From positions 4,082,001 to 4,146,000 of the forward strand of contig NZ_CP061080.1 in the NCBI RefSeq assembly GCF_014495845.1: 64,000 nucleotides of DNA, in the 5' to 3' direction. Positions 25,697 to 34,712 of this stretch are shown here, piece after piece. The translations under genes and the position numbers were made by a program. The notes below the pieces were generated by a model that made no database searches, had not been told where the DNA came from, and saw only the letters and a program-made list of their open reading frames with translations. The DNA is from Aquibium microcysteis. Its GTDB lineage: Bacteria; Pseudomonadota; Alphaproteobacteria; Rhizobiales; Rhizobiaceae. Position 1 is the first letter of the stretch, and the number at the start of each line of letters is the position of its first letter.

Positions 25697-27979
25697 TCAG
25701 AAGTTCACGCGCCAGTTCGCCGCGATCCAGGCGTTGGAACTCTCCCCAGCGGTGGTGACGTTGCCCATGACGGAGAGCGTCGATCCGGCGACATCGAGTT
25801 CGAAGCCGGCGCCCGCGCGAAGCCAGTCTTGCTTGTGCTTTTCCGCCCCGAAATCGAACGTCTGCAGTCCCACGAGTTCGCCGGTCACATTCGATCCGCG
25901 GCCTTCGAAACGGTGCACCCCCTCCAGCGTGCCGATCAGGCGGAGTCTTTCGTTCAGCGGCATCTTCGCATCGACGCCGTAGCGAAGTTCGGTGCTGTCG
26001 CTGCAAAGCTTTCCGAAACTTGCCGGGAAGGCACCGCCGCTTTCCGTGTACCCGTCGAGGCATGCGCGGGCGTATGACAGTTCGCCGTAGGGGGAGAGGT
26101 ACGGGAAGAGGTTCTCGTACTGGAGACGTCCGCGGATCCCCGAGGCTCCGACATCCGTGCGGCCCGTCGAGGTGCCGATTGCGCCGCCATTGACCAGATA
26201 GTTGCGCGCGATGTCGGCGCCGCCCCGGAGCCCGGTGGCGGTGACGATCCCCCAGAGACCGCCGCTTGCATCTCCCGTGATCCGACCCATCGCCTCGAGC
26301 TTGAGGTATCCCGCGTCCACCTCGGTCGATCCGCCGAGCAGCGTGTGCTGGGTAAGCCGGGTGAGCCCCGCGACGGCATTCAGCTGGAGGACGCCGAGGT
26401 TGTATCCGAGCCCGATCTCGCCGATCCCGAGCGCCCCGTCGCGCCCGCCGTGATCGTCACGGCCGAGATCGCCGCCGACCCAGGCGGTGAACCGGCCTTC
26501 GGACACACGCCGATCGAGAGGCCGTGATCCCGCGCCATTGACGATGACGCCGAGGCCGTTGACCACGGACGTATTGGCCGTCCCGGACGTCGCCAGGCTC
26601 GCGCTCAACTCTTCCAGGACGCCGAGACCGGCGTTTCCACCGGATCCGCCGCCTCCGCCGTTGCCCGAGCCGCCGGTACCGCCGCCGGAATTGCCGCCGG
26701 GATCGCCTTCGCCTTCTCCGCCCCCGGTGCCGCCTTGCCCGCCGCCGCCGCCTTGATTGCCGCCGCCGGAATCCGGTTGTCCGGCGGGTCCGGTACCGGT
26801 GCCGCGAGCGACGTACACCTTGTTGTCATGGGTCAGACCGACGACGACGGAGCCGTCCGCATTCGTGGCTTCCGCCGTCTGCGTGATCCTGAACCGACCG
26901 AAATCGTCCCTCGGTATGTCGGCGCCGCTGTCCTCCAGCCACTCTTCGACCTGCTGCATTCCGCTGTCTTCCGTCCAGCGGAAACCGTAGAACGTACTGT
27001 CCTCCTTCATGGCCTTGCCGACGATGGTCATGCCGTTGCCGGAAACACCCAGAGACTGGGACTGCCGGTCGGTCGAGCCTTCCAGGTCTCCGAGTTCCGA
27101 GATCTGCCCGTCGTCCCAGCGGACGGCCCTGGTCGTGTAGCCCTTCAAAGAATGCCCGACGATGACCTGGCCGTCCCAGGATACGTCGGTCGCGGTCGCG
27201 GTGTCGTTGGCGACCGAATAGGCGCTGAGCGTCGGCAGCGTGGTCATCCCGGAGGCGTCGGTCCAGCGGAAGGCCTGAAACTTGTTCTGAGCCGACACGG
27301 CCGATCCGACGATCACGGAACCGTCCCAGGAGACGGCAGTCGCCCGATCGTTGCCCTTGCCTTCACCGCCCTCCAGCCAGCCGAGGCCGACCATGCCCGT
27401 ATCCTCGGTCCAGCGAAAGGCCTGCCCGCCGTTGGCGCCGATGTATCCGACGATGACCGACCCGTCTCCGGAAACCGATGTGGCTTCGGAGAAGACGTTG
27501 TCGTCGTCGAGATTCTCGAACCCGCCACCCGCCGTCCAGCGATAGGCGCGTTGACCGAACGGCGCGCCGGACACCCCGCTTGCCGCCTTGCCCACGATCA
27601 CGCCGCCGTCCGCCGAGATATCGGACGCGGTGTAATACTGATTGGCCGCGAGCGGTCGGTCGGTGGTGGCATCACCCGCCGGCACGATCCCGCCTTCTGC
27701 CGTCCAGATGAACCCGGTGTAGATGCTCTGGGAATAGCTGCGGTACACGGTGCCGACGAAGGCGCCGCCATCGGCCGTCACACCGCCGATCAGGGCTAAG
27801 TCGGTCAGGTCGCTGCTGAAGGAGGGTTCGGCAGGATCGCCGTACCGGTCGCGGATGATCTGCGTTGCCGCATGTTCATCGTAGCTGGCAGCTTCCTGGC
27901 CAAATCCCGGCGCCGCCACCAGAACGGCAGCCGTTGCGAGCGCTGTCGTCTGCAGCAAACCCATGCGTCGTTTGATCAT
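25697..27979 (-). CDS. HAF-repeat autotransporter
   Basis: A 760-residue outer-membrane autotransporter. Residues 1-28 form a signal peptide (MIKRRMGLLQTTALATAAVL...GFGQ). The passenger, about 40-390, is built from HAF-type repeats of the form VSGDGSVIVGYxxxxGGQAFRWTEDTGMVGLG, at least seven copies, likely a beta-propeller or beta-helix. A Gly/Ser/Gln-rich linker of about 60 residues (near 405-465) leads to a C-terminal beta-barrel ending in Phe (NAWIAANWRVNF), as needed for BAM insertion. Only two Cys are seen in the barrel (ACLDGY, KLCSDS). It is divergent from a two-component system and shares its operator region, so it is the obvious regulatory target. Confidence 0.88.
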   Translation of the reverse strand: MIKRRMGLLQTTALATAAVLVAAPGFGQEAASYDEHAATQIIRDRYGDPAEPSFSSDLTDLALIGGVTADGGAFVGTVYRSYSQSIYTGFIWTAEGGIVPAGDATTDRPLAANQYYTASDISADGGVIVGKAASGVSGAPFGQRAYRWTAGGGFENLDDDNVFSEATSVSGDGSVIVGYIGANGGQAFRWTEDTGMVGLGWLEGGEGKGNDRATAVSWDGSVIVGSAVSAQNKFQAFRWTDASGMTTLPTLSAYSVANDTATATDVSWDGQVIVGHSLKGYTTRAVRWDDGQISELGDLEGSTDRQSQSLGVSGNGMTIVGKAMKEDSTFYGFRWTEDSGMQQVEEWLEDSGADIPRDDFGRFRITQTAEATNADGSVVVGLTHDNKVYVARGTGTGPAGQPDSGGGNQGGGGGQGGTGGGEGEGDPGGNSGGGTGGSGNGGGGGSGGNAGLGVLEELSASLATSGTANTSVVNGLGVIVNGAGSRPLDRRVSEGRFTAWVGGDLGRDDHGGRDGALGIGEIGLGYNLGVLQLNAVAGLTRLTQHTLLGGSTEVDAGYLKLEAMGRITGDASGGLWGIVTATGLRGGADIARNYLVNGGAIGTSTGRTDVGASGIRGRLQYENLFPYLSPYGELSYARACLDGYTESGGAFPASFGKLCSDSTELRYGVDAKMPLNERLRLIGTLEGVHRFEGRGSNVTGELVGLQTFDFGAEKHKQDWLRAGAGFELDVAGSTLSVMGNVTTAGESSNAWIAANWRVNF

Positions 27980-28043
27980 TTTACACAGTCCCAACACTTC
28001 GGATGTCCCTGGGTAAAGGCTGGTAAAGACAGTGATCCGCTTG

Positions 28044-28093
28044 CGGCATCACCTGAACAGGTGAGGCTGAACTCACCTGTTCAGGTGATGCCG
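28044..28093. promoter_or_regulatory. Double palindromic operator in divergent promoter region
   Basis: Arms 28044-28065 and 28072-28093 are a perfect 22-bp inverted repeat with a 6-base spacer. Each arm itself contains a 16-bp near-perfect palindrome, TCACCTGAACAGGTGA (28049-28064) and TCACCTGTTCAGGTGA (28073-28088), 24 bp apart centre to centre. It lies 65 bp from the autotransporter start and 48 bp from the kinase start. Such paired dyads are typical operators for a dimeric regulator binding cooperatively. The LuxR-type regulator encoded just downstream is the first candidate. Confidence 0.75.
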
Positions 28094-28141
28094 ACGACGC
28101 TCTGCCTGCTATACGGGCACGCGAATCAGGTTGAAGGAGAC

Positions 28142-30298
28142 TTGGGCTTGCGGGCCAGAGCAACACCATCCGCCATCCTCGCCATGGTCGCAGCGGCCGG
28201 CCTTGCAGCCGCCGCCGTCGCGCTGCACCTTGCGCTTTCGCAGCCCTGGCTCGGACTGACCTTGTCCGTCGACGCGCTGACGCGGCAGGTCGTGGTCGAT
28301 CGAACCTCGTCGGGCGGCCCTGCCGACGGCATCCCTACTGCCACGGCCCTCGCCCGGATCGGCGGACTGCCGGTAGAGCCCGACGATCTCATCGAAGAGC
28401 CCGACGTCGTGGAGGACTACGCTGCCATGCATCGGTTCTTCGACCGTCAGACGGAATTTTCGGAGGCGGTTCGGGCTGCCCGGGTCGCGATTGCATCGGC
28501 GGGCAAGCCCGCCTCGGCCTGGGAGGTGCAGCCCCGGCCAAGCCGGCCTCTTTCGAGTCTTCCTCTCGTATTCTGGGTCCAGATCGGCGCGGGCCTGATC
28601 AGCCTCGTCATCGGGTGCTGGGTCTGGTGCATTCGCAGCCGCGAGGCGTCGACGAGACTGCTCGCCATGGCTGGCCTCGGAATCCCGGTATCGGCCTTTC
28701 CGGCTGCGATCTATTCGTCGCGGGAACTCGCTTTGCCGGGCGACCTTTTCCGCGCCCTGTCGTCGCTGAACTATCTCGGTTCGCTCACGTTCGGCGTCGC
28801 GATGGCTGCGCTGTTCTTCGTCTATCCGAACCGGCTGATTCCCGCGCGCGCGCTCATCGCGCTGCCGGCCCTGTTCCTGCCCATTTGGTCGGTGGATGCG
28901 CTGCAGCTGGGCTTTGCCGGCCCGGTCGAGGGTCGGCATCTGCCCATCGTCATCCTGATGCTGCTGATTTTGGCGGGAGGTGCCTGGCAGTATCGTGCAA
29001 GTCGCCCTGATCCCGCCGCCAGGGCCGTCGTCCGGTGGTTCGCGCTGTCCGTCGGCCTTTGCGCCGGAACCTTCGTCGTCGTCGTGCTCGCGCCGAATCT
29101 GTTCGGCATCAGGACGGCCGTCTCTCAGGGATATGCCTTCGTGCTGTTCGCGCTGCTCTTCCTCGGTGTCGCAGCCGGCGTCGCACGCTACAGACTGTTC
29201 GAAGTCGAACGCTGGGCGTTCGCACTTCTCTACTACTTCGGCGCGATCGCCTTGCTGCTGACGATCGACGCTTTCCTGATCTATGCGATCGCCATGGAGC
29301 GGCCGGCCGCCTTCGGCGTGTCGCTTCTCTTCGTCGGTCTCTTCTACCTTCCGGCACGCGACTGGTTGTCGAAATCGCTGATGCGCAGGCGCGTCCTCGA
29401 CCGCGGCGAGATCTTTCGAAGGCTGGTCGACACGGCGATGAACTCCGACAATGCCCGACGCAGGAACGGATGGGAAGGCGTGCTGAGGGATGTGTTCGAC
29501 CCGCTGCAGGTCGCAACGGCAACGCAACCGGCGCCGAGACGGCCGGCATTGGTCGAAAACGGACTGGCACTTCTCGTTCCTCCCGTACCTGGCCTCCCGG
29601 CCTTCGAACTCCGCTATGCCCACGCCGGACGCAAACTGTTCACGCGGTCCGACGAGCGGCTCGTCGCTGAACTCGGCGCCATCCTCGAGCATGCCGTTTC
29701 GAGCCGCGCCGCTCATGAAAAAGGCGCTGCCCTAGAGCGGACGCGGATCGCGCGCGACATGCACGACAACATCGGAGCCCAGCTTCTGTCCGCGCTGCAC
29801 AGCGACAGGCGCGAGAAGAAAGATGCCTTGATCCGCGAGACGATCTCGGACCTCCGCGACATCGTCAACAACGCGTCGAGAGGCATGCGGACGCTCGAAG
29901 AGGTGCTGGCCGACCTCCACGCCGAAGTCGGCGAACGGCTTGCCGTGGCGCGCATCGACCTGTCGTGGCGGCAGTCGCTTGCCGAACCGGACCGGCCTCT
30001 CGAGCCGAATGTCGCCCACGCTCTTCGTTCGATCCTGCGCGAAACCGTGAGCAACGCGATCAAGCATTCCGCGGCCCGCACAGTCACGGTGGAGATCCAG
30101 GCATCGGACAGACGGGTGTGCATGGGAATCCGGGACGACGGTGCCGGCCTGTCCGGGGGCTCTCTGCGACGTGGTCATGGACTTTCGAACATCGAGGCAC
30201 GCGTGCAGGCTCTCGGCGGCAGCCTGTCCCTGGCCGATGCCTCGCCGGGGCTTGCCGTGACGATCGAAATTCCTTCTGCCGCCGGCGCAGTGACATGA
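28142..30298 (+). CDS. Membrane sensor histidine kinase (HisKA_3 type)
   Basis: A 718-residue sensor kinase. The TTG at 28142 is preferred because GAAGGAG lies six bases before it; the in-frame ATG at 28088 would start inside the operator. A first helix (about 10-32) is followed by an extracytoplasmic PDZ-like segment (about 38-130, VDRTSSGGPADGIPTATALARIGG). About eight helices (roughly 140-420) follow. The dimerisation/phosphoacceptor block TRIARDMHDNIGAQLLSAL carries H541, and the HATPase has RETVSNAIKHSA, IRDDGAGL and GHGLSNIEARVQALGG. The layout resembles ComP-like kinases. It overlaps its response regulator by ATGA, so the two are translated together. Confidence 0.9.
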   Translation: MGLRARATPSAILAMVAAAGLAAAAVALHLALSQPWLGLTLSVDALTRQVVVDRTSSGGPADGIPTATALARIGGLPVEPDDLIEEPDVVEDYAAMHRFFDRQTEFSEAVRAARVAIASAGKPASAWEVQPRPSRPLSSLPLVFWVQIGAGLISLVIGCWVWCIRSREASTRLLAMAGLGIPVSAFPAAIYSSRELALPGDLFRALSSLNYLGSLTFGVAMAALFFVYPNRLIPARALIALPALFLPIWSVDALQLGFAGPVEGRHLPIVILMLLILAGGAWQYRASRPDPAARAVVRWFALSVGLCAGTFVVVVLAPNLFGIRTAVSQGYAFVLFALLFLGVAAGVARYRLFEVERWAFALLYYFGAIALLLTIDAFLIYAIAMERPAAFGVSLLFVGLFYLPARDWLSKSLMRRRVLDRGEIFRRLVDTAMNSDNARRRNGWEGVLRDVFDPLQVATATQPAPRRPALVENGLALLVPPVPGLPAFELRYAHAGRKLFTRSDERLVAELGAILEHAVSSRAAHEKGAALERTRIARDMHDNIGAQLLSALHSDRREKKDALIRETISDLRDIVNNASRGMRTLEEVLADLHAEVGERLAVARIDLSWRQSLAEPDRPLEPNVAHALRSILRETVSNAIKHSAARTVTVEIQASDRRVCMGIRDDGAGLSGGSLRRGHGLSNIEARVQALGGSLSLADASPGLAVTIEIPSAAGAVT

Positions 30299-30942
30299 CG
30301 GCGATCCTCATCGTCGAAGACCTCGCGGAGAGCCGCAAATGGCTGTCCGACCTGTGCAGATCGGCATTCCCGGAACCGCACGACATCGACATGGCCGTGA
30401 CGTTGCGAGCGGCGATCGCGGCAGTGAGCCGCAAGGACTACGACATCGCTCTCGTCGATCTCGGCCTGCCCGACGGATCGGGGGTCGACGTCATTCGTGC
30501 GGTCAGATCGCGACAGAGCGAGACCTTGTGTGTCGTGACGACGGTCATGGGCGACGACATGCACATCGTTGCAGCCCTTTCGGCGGGCGCCAGCGGTTAT
30601 CTCCTGAAGGAGCAGCCCGCCGAGGTCGTCGTCAGGCAGCTTTCCCAGCTCGTGGACGGCATTCCGGCATTGTCTCCCGCCATAGCGCGTCGGATCATGG
30701 AGCATTTCCAGCTGACGGGCCCGGCGGCAGAACCCGAAGAAAGTCTGACCGAACGGGAACGCGAAGTGCTGGCGTTCATCGGCAGAGGGATGCGCACGGC
30801 CGAGGTCGCCAGACAGATGGTCCTGTCCGAGAACACGGTCGCCACCCACATCAAGGCGATCTACCGCAAGCTCGGCATATCATCCCGCGCCGAAGCATCC
30901 TGGCATGCGGCAAGGCTCGGACTGACGACAGAAGGACGATAG
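30295..30942 (+). CDS. NarL/LuxR-family response regulator
   Basis: A 215-residue response regulator. The receiver domain has acidic residues ED near position 8-9, phosphoacceptor D55 in ALVDLGLPDGSG and K105-region LLKEQP. The C-terminal LuxR-type helix-turn-helix is LTEREREVLAFIGRGMRTAEVARQMVLSENTVATHIKAIYRKLGISSR. Its ATG overlaps the kinase stop. It is presumably phosphorylated by that kinase and binds the paired palindromes at 28044-28093 to control the autotransporter and its own operon; the binding is inference. Confidence 0.93.
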   Translation: MTAILIVEDLAESRKWLSDLCRSAFPEPHDIDMAVTLRAAIAAVSRKDYDIALVDLGLPDGSGVDVIRAVRSRQSETLCVVTTVMGDDMHIVAALSAGASGYLLKEQPAEVVVRQLSQLVDGIPALSPAIARRIMEHFQLTGPAAEPEESLTEREREVLAFIGRGMRTAEVARQMVLSENTVATHIKAIYRKLGISSRAEASWHAARLGLTTEGR

Positions 30943-31173
30943 CTGCCGCCCGGTGTGTCCAGCGCTGACGATGGCGGAGCCAACTCCCGGTGGCCCGCTC
31001 TGCCTCTTACGGACCGAACACGTGTCCATGCCGGCCATCCGTACCGCCAGGTGCGATCTGCGGCAGTATCCTTTGGCAATGCAACGGTCCGGCAGCCTCA
31101 CCAGACACTCTTGCACGCGGGTCCGAAGACGCCGCCGGCCGGTCTCGCGATCCCGGCGGTATGCGCGTCCCCG

Positions 31174-31890
31174 CTACCCCACGCTCCCGCCCCCATCGAC
31201 CAGCACCACGCTGCCGGTCATGAAGCCGTTCTGCATCAGGTGGACGATCTGGGCGGCCACTTCCTCCGGCCGGCCGATCCGCCTCAGCGGCGTCGCCGCG
31301 GCCGTCTTGTCGAACAGGGCGAGGCGCTGGTCCGGCGGCAGGTAGTCCCACCAGGGGGTCTCGATGCGGCCGGGAGAGACGCAGTTGACGCGGACGGGCG
31401 CCATCTCGGTCGCCAGCGCCTTCGCCAGCGTGTCGATGGCCGCGTTGATGGCGCTGAGCATGGTGGCTGCGCCCGTGGGGCGGGTGCCGATCATGCCCGA
31501 GACCAGCGTCAGGCTGCCGCCGGCCACGATCCGCGCGGCATGGGCGACGTTGACGGCGCCCCAGAACTTGCTGTCCATCGCGGCGCACTCGTCGGCGAGG
31601 CTGCGCTGGCGCAGCGGGCCGACCGAGAGGTCCGCCGCCGAGACGACGACGTGGTGGAAGGGCTCGCGCGCGTCGAAGAAGGCGCGCACGGCCGGCGCGT
31701 CGCGCAGGTCGAGCGCCCGGGTCTCCGCGTCGCCGAGAGCCGCCCGCGCGCGGTCCAGGCGGTCTTCCGAGCGCGACACCAGCACGATCCGGGCGCCGAG
31801 CGCATGCGCGGCCTGCGCGGTGGCGAAGCCGATGCCCGACGACCCGCCGAACACCGCCACCGTCTGGCCCGCGAGCGGATGGGCGGTCAC
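31174..31890 (-). CDS. SDR family oxidoreductase
   Basis: A 238-residue short-chain dehydrogenase. The cofactor motif is FGGSSGIGFATAQ (GxxxGxG), and a C-terminal block reads RVNCVSPGRIETPWW. The usual catalytic SxnYxxxK is not canonical: the expected Tyr-Lys region reads SGMIGTRPTGAATMLSAINAAIDTLAKAL, with Met-Leu-Ser replacing the Tyr. This group of atypical SDRs may have changed chemistry. It is the last gene of the TRAP operon; its GTG lies two bases after the preceding stop, with GAGGAC as a ribosome site. Confidence 0.82.
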   Translation of the reverse strand: MTAHPLAGQTVAVFGGSSGIGFATAQAAHALGARIVLVSRSEDRLDRARAALGDAETRALDLRDAPAVRAFFDAREPFHHVVVSAADLSVGPLRQRSLADECAAMDSKFWGAVNVAHAARIVAGGSLTLVSGMIGTRPTGAATMLSAINAAIDTLAKALATEMAPVRVNCVSPGRIETPWWDYLPPDQRLALFDKTAAATPLRRIGRPEEVAAQIVHLMQNGFMTGSVVLVDGGGSVG

Positions 31891-31892
31891 GG

Positions 31893-32804
31893 TCAGTCCT
31901 CGTCGCCGCCGAGAGTCGAGCCGGCGAAGAGTTCGCTGAACTTCGCCACCGCGGTGTGGTCCTGGCCGGGTCCGAGATGCTTCTGCGCGCCGGCCCAGAT
32001 GTCCTTGCACAGGCCCGAGAACGGTGCCGGCGTCGCGGTGGCGTTGGCGACGCCGAGCGCGATGCCGAGATCCTTGACCATCAGGTCGAGCCCGAAACCG
32101 GCGTCGAACCGGCGCGACAGCACGAACTGCTTGAACTTCTTCTGCGTCGAGTTGTTCATGCCGGTCGAGACGTTGAGCACGTCGACCATCAGCGCCGGGT
32201 CGAGGCCGAATCGTTGGCCGATCAGCAGCGCCTCGATGCCGATCAGGAAGCCGCCGGCACTGACGAGGTTGTTCAGCGCCTTCATCGCATGCGCGCTGCC
32301 GATCGAGCCGGTCCGGATGACGGAGCTGCCCATCGCCTCGAGCACCGGCTGCGCGCGGTCGATCGCCGCGGCATCGCCGCCCGCCATGATGGCGAGTTCG
32401 CCCGTCTTCGCGCGCGACACCCCGCCCGACACGGGCGCGTCGATCATGGCGATGCCGTCGGCCTCGAGCCGTGCGGCGATCGCACGGGTCGCGTCCGGCA
32501 CCCCGCTCGTCATGTCGACGACGAGAGCCCCGTGCGAAAGCCCCCGCCGCGCGCCGGTGTCGCCGTCGAGCACCTTCTCCACGATCGCGCTCGACGGCAG
32601 CATCGTGACGAGGATGTCGCACCCTTCCGCGGCTTCGGCCGGGCTTGCCGCCGCACGGGCGCCGATCGCCTGGGCGATCCGGTCGGTGCGGCCGGCATCG
32701 GCATCGTGGACGACGACGGAGAAGCCGGCCGTCACGAGACGCGAGGCCATCGGTTCGCCCATGGCGCCGAGGCCGATGAAGCCGATGCGGGTGTTGCCGT
32801 TCAT
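31893..32804 (-). CDS. Beta-hydroxyacid dehydrogenase (3-hydroxyisobutyrate dehydrogenase family)
   Basis: A 303-residue NAD(P)-dependent enzyme oxidising a beta-hydroxyacid. The Rossmann motif is GFIGLGAMGEPMASRL at residues 8-23. The substrate-binding block DAPVSGGVSRAKTGELAIMAGG and the catalytic lysine in AMKALNNLVSAG are intact, and GFGLDLMVKDLGIAL is a family signature. It follows the TRAP large permease by 16 bp, which suggests that the imported compound or its first product is a hydroxy- or semialdehyde-acid. Confidence 0.92.
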   Translation of the reverse strand: MNGNTRIGFIGLGAMGEPMASRLVTAGFSVVVHDADAGRTDRIAQAIGARAAASPAEAAEGCDILVTMLPSSAIVEKVLDGDTGARRGLSHGALVVDMTSGVPDATRAIAARLEADGIAMIDAPVSGGVSRAKTGELAIMAGGDAAAIDRAQPVLEAMGSSVIRTGSIGSAHAMKALNNLVSAGGFLIGIEALLIGQRFGLDPALMVDVLNVSTGMNNSTQKKFKQFVLSRRFDAGFGLDLMVKDLGIALGVANATATPAPFSGLCKDIWAGAQKHLGPGQDHTAVAKFSELFAGSTLGGDED

Positions 32805-32820
32805 GTCTGGTCCTCGTCGG

Positions 32821-34134
32821 TCAGTTGAACATCTGGCGCGGCAGCCAGAGGGACAGGTCGGGGAAGGCGAGCAGCAGCGCGAGCACCACGGCCTCGATCA
32901 CGATGAAGGGCAGGATGCCGCGGTAGATCTCGGGCAGCTTCACCTTGCCCTCCGACGCGCCGATCACCGCAAAGAGGTTCATGCCCACGGGCGGACTGAG
33001 CACCGCCAGTTCCACCAGCTTGACCATGATGACCCCGAACCACACGCCGTCATAGCCGAGCGCGGTGACCATCGGATAGACGAAGGGCAGCGTCATCACC
33101 TGCATGGCCAGCGGGTCCATGAACATGCCGAGCACGATGAAGACGGCCACCAGGATCAGCATGAAGACGATCGGCGAGAGTTCGAGCGCCTGCAGCAGGT
33201 CGGTCGCCGACGTCACGGTGCCGGCGACGAGGAAGAAGCGGGTGAACATCAGTCCGCCGATGATGACGATGAACAGCGCCGCCGTCACGCCGGCGGCCGA
33301 GCGCAGACAATCCGCGAGGTCGGCGGTCGACAGGCGCCGCCGCGCGACCGCGATCACCAGCGCGCCGATCGCACCGAGCGCACCGGCGCCCGACGGCGTC
33401 GTGAAGCCGAGATAGATGCCGCCGATGACCAGACCGGCCAGCAGGAACGTGGCCCACAGCGCGATGGCGCTGCGCCCGATCTCGGCCGCACTCGCCCGCG
33501 GCTGCGGCTGCGGCGCCAGACCGGGCCTGGCCCGCACCAGGAAACCGGTGCCGATCATGTAGGCGGCGGCGGTCAGCACGCCCGGCACGACGCCGGCGAT
33601 CAAAAGTTCGGCGACCGATTCGCCGGTCAGCAGCCCATAGATGACGAAGCTGATCGACGGCGGAATGAGCGCCGCGATCGTGCCGGCCGCCGCGATGCAT
33701 CCGGCCGAGAAGGCGCGGTCGTAGCCGAGCCGCAGCATCTCGGTCAGCGCGATGCGCGTGAACAGCGCGGCATTGACGAGCGTCGACCCGGAGATCGCCG
33801 CGAAGCCGGCCGAGGCGAGGATCGTCGCCTGGTAGAGCCCGCCGCGCGTCGAGCGCAGGATCAGGTTGGAGAAGGAGAACAGTTCCTGCGTGATCCCCGA
33901 GGCCGACGCGATCGCCCCCATCAGGATGAACATCGGGATGACCACGAAACTGTAGTCCGACGCCTGGGCGAAGGGCAGGTTCATCAGCGTGTTGAGCGCG
34001 AAGGCCGGTCCGCCGGTGACCCAGAGGCCGACGACGGCGACGCCGGCCATGGCGATGCCCACCGGCACGCCGATCAGCGACAGCGCCAGCATGGCGACGA
34101 TGGCGATGAGGCCGATGGTCAACGGATCAGGCAT
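32821..34134 (-). CDS. TRAP transporter large permease (DctM type)
   Basis: A 437-residue membrane protein with about 12 helices, the ion-coupled channel subunit of a tripartite ATP-independent periplasmic transporter. Characteristic stretches are GVPVGIAMAGVAVVGLWV, SYSFVVIPMFILMG-like (SDYSFVVIPMFILMGAIASASG), AGTIAALIPPSISFVIYG and MGMNLFAVIGAS-like (VGMNLFAVIGASEG). It overlaps the small permease by 8 bp. The energy source is a Na+ or H+ gradient. It works with DctP at 34713 and DctQ at 34127. Confidence 0.95.
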   Translation of the reverse strand: MPDPLTIGLIAIVAMLALSLIGVPVGIAMAGVAVVGLWVTGGPAFALNTLMNLPFAQASDYSFVVIPMFILMGAIASASGITQELFSFSNLILRSTRGGLYQATILASAGFAAISGSTLVNAALFTRIALTEMLRLGYDRAFSAGCIAAAGTIAALIPPSISFVIYGLLTGESVAELLIAGVVPGVLTAAAYMIGTGFLVRARPGLAPQPQPRASAAEIGRSAIALWATFLLAGLVIGGIYLGFTTPSGAGALGAIGALVIAVARRRLSTADLADCLRSAAGVTAALFIVIIGGLMFTRFFLVAGTVTSATDLLQALELSPIVFMLILVAVFIVLGMFMDPLAMQVMTLPFVYPMVTALGYDGVWFGVIMVKLVELAVLSPPVGMNLFAVIGASEGKVKLPEIYRGILPFIVIEAVVLALLLAFPDLSLWLPRQMFN

Positions 34135-34654
34135 CGTGGCCGCCCTTCGTCTCGGTGGTGGCTTCGCGTCCGGCGATCAGCCGCAGCAGCTGCCGCACGA
34201 ATTCGGCGGCGGCGAGCCAGGCGCCGAAGGCCGCCACGCTCTTGAAGGGGGCCATCGGGAAGGCCAGCGCGCCGAGTGCGGCCTCGCTGATCGCCCAGGA
34301 ATGGATCGCGAGCCTGGTCGTCTGCCACGCCACGAGCCCCATCAGCGCGCCGGCGATCGCCAGCGAGACGATGCCCGAGAGGCGTTTCATGCGCGGACCC
34401 ATGTTCTGGGTCGCGACGTCGATGACGATGTTGGAGCCACGGGCCTGCGCCTCGGCGAGGCCGAGAAAGACGATCACCGCCAGCAGCGCGCCCGAGAGCT
34501 CCACCATGCCGGGAATGGGCTTCAGGAAGATGTTGGTCGACACGACGTCGGTCGCACCCATCAGGCCGACGATCAGCAGAAGCGCGGACGCCGCGAGGAA
34601 GCCGACATAGGAAACCCGCCGCAGCAGACGGTCGAGCCAGGCGAACAGGGCCAT
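34127..34654 (-). CDS. TRAP transporter small permease (DctQ type)
   Basis: A 175-residue four-helix membrane protein, the partner of DctM. Helices are near residues 15-38, 50-70, 92-113 and 130-155. Typical features are ASALLLIVGLMGATDVVSTNIF, PGMVELSGALLAVIVFLGLAEAQ and a Lys/Glu-rich C-terminus. The gene follows dctP by 58 bp and overlaps dctM by 8 bp. Confidence 0.92.
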   Translation of the reverse strand: MALFAWLDRLLRRVSYVGFLAASALLLIVGLMGATDVVSTNIFLKPIPGMVELSGALLAVIVFLGLAEAQARGSNIVIDVATQNMGPRMKRLSGIVSLAIAGALMGLVAWQTTRLAIHSWAISEAALGALAFPMAPFKSVAAFGAWLAAAEFVRQLLRLIAGREATTETKGGHDA

Positions 34655-34712
34655 GAAATCACCGGGAGGTTGGCCGCGCCGGCCGCAGCAGGGCCGGCGC
34701 GGAACGCTTGGA

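Noticed and set aside
28044..28093. Quorum-sensing lux box
   Set aside because: The ACCTG half-sites resemble lux boxes, but each palindrome is 16 bp rather than about 20, and the regulator has a phosphorylation receiver domain, not an autoinducer-binding domain.
30955..34245. Open frame of about 1,100 codons on the plus strand
   Set aside because: It is low complexity (runs of Arg, Asp, His, Gln) and antisense to the TRAP and dehydrogenase genes, which have clear motifs.
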